Shown one piece after another: positions 58,728 to 64,000 of a stretch of DNA of 64,000 bases. The DNA is from Pseudofabraea citricarpa (Eukaryota; Ascomycota; Leotiomycetes; Helotiales; Dermateaceae), in contig JAPWGK010000001.1 in NCBI GenBank assembly GCA_029641185.1, positions 3,732,501 through 3,796,500 of the forward strand. The letters are read 5' to 3'. Below the pieces are notes generated by a model. It was not told the DNA's origin, made no database searches, and was given only the letters and a program-made list of their open reading frames with translations. The translations under genes were made by a program, and so were the position numbers. The first letter of the stretch is position 1. The number at the start of each line of letters is the position of its first letter.

Positions 58728-58765
58728 CCTAATTGGGGGTATTCCAACTTGGCGGCCATAGACTG
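58728..58765 (-). repeat. 3' terminal inverted repeat of the Tc1/mariner element
   Basis: Ends GGCCATAGACTG directly before a TA. It is inverted relative to the left end with about nine substitutions and one indel. Confidence 0.9.
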
Positions 58766-61700
58766 TACGTGATACGTGATACGTGCTTCATGACGAAGTA
58801 TACCAAAAAAAAAAAGGAAAAAAAAAAAAGATAATTGCCTCAAGGTGAGGTAAGGGTTCAGATTTCAGATGGTCGGGGGGGTCGTCTCGCCCGCTCACCT
58901 TCGTCATCCTGAGTAAAGCATCGTCAATCAAATCGGGCACTTGATCTCCTGGCTTCGGAAACAGATCAGAAACCCTTTTCGAGAAAGAGCCAAGTCCTTT
59001 TTTTTACTTTTACTTTTACTACGCTGCGCTACGCTACACCAGCCCTGGGACGGAGATGCTCTGAGCCGGCGGTGAGAAGAGGAGAGGGAGAAGTCGGGAG
59101 ATGTTTTCTTTGCTGGTGCTTGCTTCACCTCTGGTCATGGTCAAGGGACGAGATATCTGGGGCAGCGGAGCAGAGCGTGGAGGTGAGCACGAGAGCGTAT
59201 GGAATTCGCAGGGCGGGTTTTCTTCTTCCTTCTTCTTTCCTTCTTTGGGGGTGAGGGATTAATCATACATACTGCACATGGACTGGAGGTGTAGCGTAGC
59301 GCTGTGCTGTGCTGCACTGCACTGCACTGTACTGTAGTGGGATGGATGTGCATTGCGTTACGGGATTCTTCAACATATCAGTCTCTACAGGACGGTACCT
59401 GCAGTAGAGGCGTCAAGGTGTGCGTGTGTACAGAAGGAGTGGAGCAGGGAGAATGTTCTAGCGGCCTTCGAAATTCCATGGCGTGGAAGCTGCTGGCTCT
59501 TCTAGAAGGAAGGCGTGGAGGGGGAGACCCTGAAGGGGCAAGAATCTCACCAGAAAAGTCACCCACCACTCAGCCGGCGAGGATAGCGACTGTCCTGTCT
59601 TGGGTCTTGGAGGTACAGTACAGTACGAGATGCGGTAAGTATCGTTATTCGCTCAACTCGCCTTTTCCTCACTACTCGTGACCGACTCGGCACTCTTGCC
59701 TCACCACCACCATTCTTGACCTCTGGTGGATCGATGGATCAATGGATCAACACGCGCGCACGAGATCAAGAGGCCAGGAAAACACCAAGAGAAACACCCA
59801 AGAAACCAGTTCCCACTGTTCACCGCTCCTGCGACCTGCGTTTCCTAGCCTCTGAAGGCTCCTCTTCTCTTGGGACCTCGAGGAAGCGGTGATACTTTCC
59901 ATTCAGCCATTCCCTCGAAACAAGCAAAAGCAAGGCCGGCGAATTCTCGTCGAGGAGAGTCGTGTGAAGTTCTCGAGACAAGGACTTACTCGTGCGCCAC
60001 GGAGAGGAAAGAGAAAATAGATGCTGTAGGAATGTCCATGGTAGCTCCCGCTCTAGCCCGAGTCGTAGTGAGGCTCTCTAGCTGGAATGGAGGAGCACTG
60101 TTTCCGCTTTTTATGTGTCGTGTCGTGTCTCGTCTCGCGTGATGTGATGGAGCCTGGAGGAGATGAACAGCAGCAAAGTATGTACGGTAGCATCAGCAAT
60201 TAGGAATTGCCAGCGCGCTCGTTTATGACGTTTCCCTCCGCCTCCCACTTGCGCACATACGAGGCACAAATCACAAATGCGTCGCGGTGAAATCTTAAAA
60301 TTTCGAAGGATTTCTCCTCCGTCGTGAACGAACGCCTCAGTTGCTGGGGGGGGCCAAGCCGAGCGAGAGTTGTGAAGCAAACAATAATAGTGAATAATAA
60401 TGGGCACGATAATGAACACTTGGTCGGCGCTTCTTCGTCTGTTTTGATTTCCCCATGCCCACTTGTCGACATGCCAATCTTATGACAGGAAATTGGCATC
60501 GCAAAGCGACTCCACAATGCCAGCTTTCTTGCGTTGCGCTCAAGCTTCTCCCCCCCATCAATAATCACCTCGTGCCCCATCTTCTCGCTCGACCTCGGCC
60601 ACGACCCAGATGAGATGAGATGAGAGATTGGTCTTTGCTGCGAGACCACCACCTATCGCGGCTGTTATCCTGCTCGCTTTACTTTCTCCACAGCCAATTG
60701 AATGGCACAGGCCTTGGATCGATAGCTTCATGTAGCTAATGCGATGGATGTGCGAGTGCATGAAGACGAAATCTCTCCAAATCGCTCCCAATTTCTGTCG
60801 CGCCGAGGAGATGAGAACCCCTTTGAGAAAGGCTGCTGCGATGCAAGTCGATCATTATTGTTGTTGTTGTTGTCGCCATTGTTGTTTGTTGTGATCGCTG
60901 GGAAATGAGGTGGCCGACCACCCTGGGAGCTCTCGCTGCACATTCCTCACCTTGAAAAAATCTTTATTTCGGTCCCCCATCTTCCCCCATATAGCCAAGA
61001 GAAGGAAAGGTCTGGGCGTTCAATAATCGGTCTGATCCCGGAACAGAATTGACGTTTGTTTCACCTCATCACCTCTTGGACTCGTTTGATCTTCAGGAAG
61101 TTTTTCATCTCGACCTCACGTACGTGAAACGGGGAAACAATACTAGAATAGCAACCCACTCTGCAACCCGGGCAGGACAGGACGGTAGTGAAGGTGACCG
61201 GTCGGGCGTTCAGATGCTCTCTCTTTGCGGTATCAGGGTTTGACATCGGGCCTCCTGTCACTGTCACACCCTCCTGAGCCCTCACCATCGGCACAGACAG
61301 GTGTTTCAATAAGTCCCGTACGTATGCTGCTCCAGATGCTCGAGCCCTCGTCTGCTCTGTTGCCCTGATGGGACTGATGGGATGAGTCTGCCGGCATACA
61401 GCTGTAGGGTACCCAGGCCAGGGTCGCATACGGCAAACGCACCAACCATGGGATATGACCACGACAAGAAATCGGGATGTCTTGCAATTGACGATCGCAT
61501 CTCCTTTGCTGGTGGCCCGGGACGATTCGCGCCCTCTTTTGAGACTCTTGCAGCACGAGCAATGAAACATCCCACCGATGTTTCCAAATCTGCTTCTGCC
61601 CAGTGCTGCCCCCCCCCATGAGCTTGTCCTGCGCCCGCGCCAGCACCAGCACCAAGACCAAGACCAAGACCAAAACTTAGACTCGTGAGATAAGGGTAGA

Positions 61701-62157
61701 ACTCTGGCGCAAGGCGGAGGTCTGTGACACTCTGGTTAGTGGTGACTTACTGGCCACCGAGTATTGTTCCCAGGCCAGGTTGACACAGGGTTCAGCCGCT
61801 GAAATCATCGGGTAGGGGTTCCCTGCAGCTGCACTCTGCACGAGATTGGAATACTTCCGCAAGCGAGTCAGCAGAGGGCAAGTCGGACAGTGGTGCAGTG
61901 CAGTGCAGTGCAGTTGCAGCCAGCAAGAATAATACTCCGTACAGCATGTAGTGTACTGTACAAGAACGGTAAGTTGACGTCCCAGCCCAAGTCCCGTACA
62001 GTGCCATGGCTGTGCGTGCAGGGTGCGAAGAATCTCACATCGCAAGATGAAAGAAGGAGAAGCGGCAAATCAGAGAGTCAGTCATGCTGAGAGCGGAAGC
62101 ATCTACACGACGACGACAAGGCTGTCTATCTCCCTCTCATTATTCTCTCTTGTCAGG

Positions 62158-62181
62158 TGCTGCTGCTGCTGCTGCTGCTGC
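62158..62181 (+). repeat. (TGC)8 microsatellite
   Basis: Eight TGC units followed by the diverged CGCTGCTGTTG. It resembles the run at 24450. Confidence 0.9.
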
Positions 62182-63517
62182 CGCTGCTGTTGATCTTGGA
62201 CCGAGTGCGGGTGCTATGCATGCGAAAAAAGCGGGCGTGCGCTAAACAGCGATGGCGGCGCCTTGGAGTCGTTCATAGCGAGAATATCTCCTCGATACCA
62301 AGACCATTCCAAGACGAGGACCAAGAGCTCGCCAGAGGACGACCTGGAGACAAGACGCAACAGGTGTCAGGTAGGAAGCATCTTGCGGGGGAAACGATGG
62401 ATGGCGATGAGGGAAGAAGCTCACCGTGTGCCGTCCGGTCCTGTGCTGCAGCGGAGGAGGATGGATGGATGGATGGTGAGGTCGAGTGAGGGATGTGATG
62501 GATGGGATTGATTCATGGGGTTTGGGGTTTGGGGCGGCAGCAATTCCCCGTACCAGATGCCACTCGGTCTGAATCATGTCGAGGTCTTGGTATCCAGCTC
62601 GCAAGCCTAGATTTAGATGTGTGCATAAGGCTCAAGAGCATAATGGCAGCTAAGGTCAACGGTCTGCACAAGAGAGAACAAAGAGAGCAGAAGCAACGGC
62701 ACTCTGGAGCCAGTGAGCAGCCAGCATGAGAGCGGCTACCTGTAATAGCACGAATCCACGAGTGTGACAGTCGAATCCCACGGGGACATCCTACCGTTGA
62801 GTGGCGGTTTGGGGACCATGGCGAGTAGTGCACATCTTTGCCTCTGTAGCTAAGGTTTGTTTTGATTGAGCTTGTTGATGATGCTGTTGAAGCCGGGGAT
62901 CCTCAGGCCCACTCGGCGTTGCTGTTGGCGATGGCTACTTACTGATAAAACTAGCGACGGCGTCTGCGTCTGCCCCACGGAGAGCCCGGTGCGTGGTGTC
63001 GTCGTGATTTTCAGTGAGTGGTGAGCCTGTCCTGTGAGGGTGTGAGGAGGGTGTGAGGAGGGTGTCGCGACAAACACCGGGCGAATCGGTTGCGGGTGGT
63101 GGCACCGATAAGGCCCATCGACTCAGGGCGGTGGGGTGCAGGCGTTAGCGGTGGTGGTGAACAAACAGCGGGTGTTGAACGCTGTTGTTGATAGCCTGTA
63201 GCCTGTAGCCTGTACAGTAGACTGTACAAGCCTGTGGTCAATTTTTTGTGTCCGATCCCATGTCATGCCGCCAGGGTGGTGCTGGTCAAATGAGGCGGTC
63301 GTTTATCGAAGTACGGGCTTCTGACTGGGTCTAAGTCGCAAGGTAAGCTTTCTCGAAGGTCCTGTAGCTTTTTTGGCGACTGTGTGCCGCGAACCCGATT
63401 TCCCTCAGTGCTGACTGGCCCGTGGCTGCTGCTGACGGGCGGTGGGTCCTCGTCCACTGTGTTTGGTTGCCGCCGGAGAGAGACTCAGAGAGAGACAGCG
63501 GCAGTCTGAGTGAGGGA

Positions 63518-63592
63518 CAGTGAGCAGAGCAGTGAGCAGTGAGCAGTGAACAGTGAGCACTGAGCATTGAGTGAGTAGTCAGCACTGAGCAG
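63518..63592 (+). repeat. AGTGAGC-type tandem repeat
   Basis: About nine imperfect units around GTGAGCAGT, with AC/AT variants (GTGAACAGT, GTGAGCACT), spanning 75 bp. Confidence 0.85.
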
Positions 63593-63729
63593 TCCCGACC
63601 TCCCCTGCCTAATAGCTACAGAACCACTAATCCACCCCACTGAACCATTGACCCCGTCGTCGCAATTCGCAATACATGGGGGGAGGGGGGGGCTGGTCAG
63701 GCATGATGCAGGCAGGCGATTCTAATCAG

Positions 63730-63785
63730 TGGACAGTGGACACTGGACACTGGATACTGGACACTGGATACTGGACACTGAACAG
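63730..63785 (+). repeat. TGGACACTGGATAC tandem repeat
   Basis: Seven-base units GGACACT and GGATACT alternate over about 55 bp, followed by a CAGTACAGTACAGAACA run. Confidence 0.85.
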
Positions 63786-64000
63786 TACAGTACAGAACAA
63801 CAGAACAGTGCTGTATTGTACGGGGGCTGCACTGAGCTCATCCCCGTCGCTATGCTCCACGCACATTGGTCAATGGCGGTCCTGGGAGAGCCATGGCCAT
63901 CCCGTCGTCACCGCCGGTATCTGAGATATTCTGGAACCCCAACTTCTTACTATGCGGTATTTATTTTGCAGGCCATAGGGCCGACCGAGCGAATCACAGC

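Larger units (their letters stand above)
57431..58765 (+). mobile_element. RIP-mutated Tc1/mariner transposon (1335 bp)
   Basis: The element is bounded by TA target-site duplications (57429-57430 and 58766-58767). Its ends read CAGTC ... GACTG. Terminal inverted repeats of about 37 bp (57431-57467 and 58728-58765) match at roughly three quarters of positions. Inside lies one decayed transposase frame. The region is far more AT-rich than its flanks, and most differences are TGG to TAG, the mark of repeat-induced point mutation. It must have been present in several copies for RIP to act. It can no longer move by its own transposase. Confidence 0.93.
58768..64000. other. Right-end gene-free region
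   Basis: 5.2 kb without a supported gene. It shows microsatellites and short tandem repeats (listed separately), and many CA/TG-rich stretches such as CACTGCACTGTACTGTA near 59311-59336. Frames up to 169 codons on the minus strand (61061-61570) have no recognisable domain. It could be the long upstream region of a gene beyond the window. Confidence 0.45.

Noticed and set aside
1..64000. tRNA, 5S rRNA, snRNA or CRISPR-like arrays
   Set aside because: I looked for TTCGA-type tRNA arms, the conserved 5S start and regular direct repeats with unique spacers. None was convincing; the repeat arrays at 22-28 kb and 51 kb have irregular spacing and diverged units.

Overview
The window is nuclear DNA of a filamentous ascomycete (Pezizomycotina). 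Genes are compact and split by 44-152 nt GT-AG introns with CTAAC/CTGAC-like branch sites. Intergenic DNA is long and rich in pyrimidine tracts and microsatellites. One Tc1/mariner element carries heavy C:G-to-T:A mutation of the RIP type. Several proteins (BTB protein, cutinase, GH76, DUF5597-type glycosidase) would fit a Leotiomycetes (Helotiales) plant-associated fungus, but that placement is an inference. All exon models below were made by hand from splice signals and reading frame.

Layout: 1-3.2 kb has no recognisable gene. 3.2-14 kb carries the Paf1-complex subunit CTR9 (-), a small coiled-coil protein (+), a lipid-droplet-type hydrolase (LDAH family, +), a secreted cutinase (+), a possible 61-aa peptide gene (-) and a promethin-domain membrane protein (-). 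14.6-22 kb is a compact sugar-use neighbourhood: MFS sugar transporter (-), Zn(II)2Cys6 regulator (+) and an intracellular GH35-like/DUF5597 beta-galactosidase-type enzyme (-). The transporter/regulator promoter and the glycosidase promoter share an identical 15-bp site. 22-30.3 kb has no supported gene but holds a dispersed repeat family (CGAGTCAG ... GTGCAACAAAA). 30.3-45 kb carries housekeeping and regulatory genes: SNF2/STH1 remodeller ATPase, a 169-aa hydrophilic unknown, an 89-aa unknown, trimethyllysine dioxygenase (carnitine synthesis), cyclin H/CCL1 of the TFIIH kinase, and a 948-aa BTB-like protein. 47-54 kb carries a secreted GH76 mannanase, an MFS anion:cation symporter, a second short tandem array whose core resembles the 22-28 kb repeat, and malic enzyme. 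54-64 kb has no supported gene apart from the decayed Tc1/mariner copy with intact TA target-site duplication and terminal inverted repeats.

Functionally, three themes stand out. The first is lipid and cuticle metabolism: cutinase, LDAH, promethin, carnitine synthesis and malic enzyme. The second is carbohydrate scavenging: the GH35-like enzyme with transporter and regulator, and the GH76-MFS pair. The third is transcription and chromatin: CTR9, SNF2/STH1, cyclin H. The most interesting unexplained signals are the shared 15-mer in the sugar neighbourhood, the paired CCTCGG 12-mers upstream of the cutinase, and the GTGCAACAAA / TTTCGTTGC repeat families in gene-free DNA.
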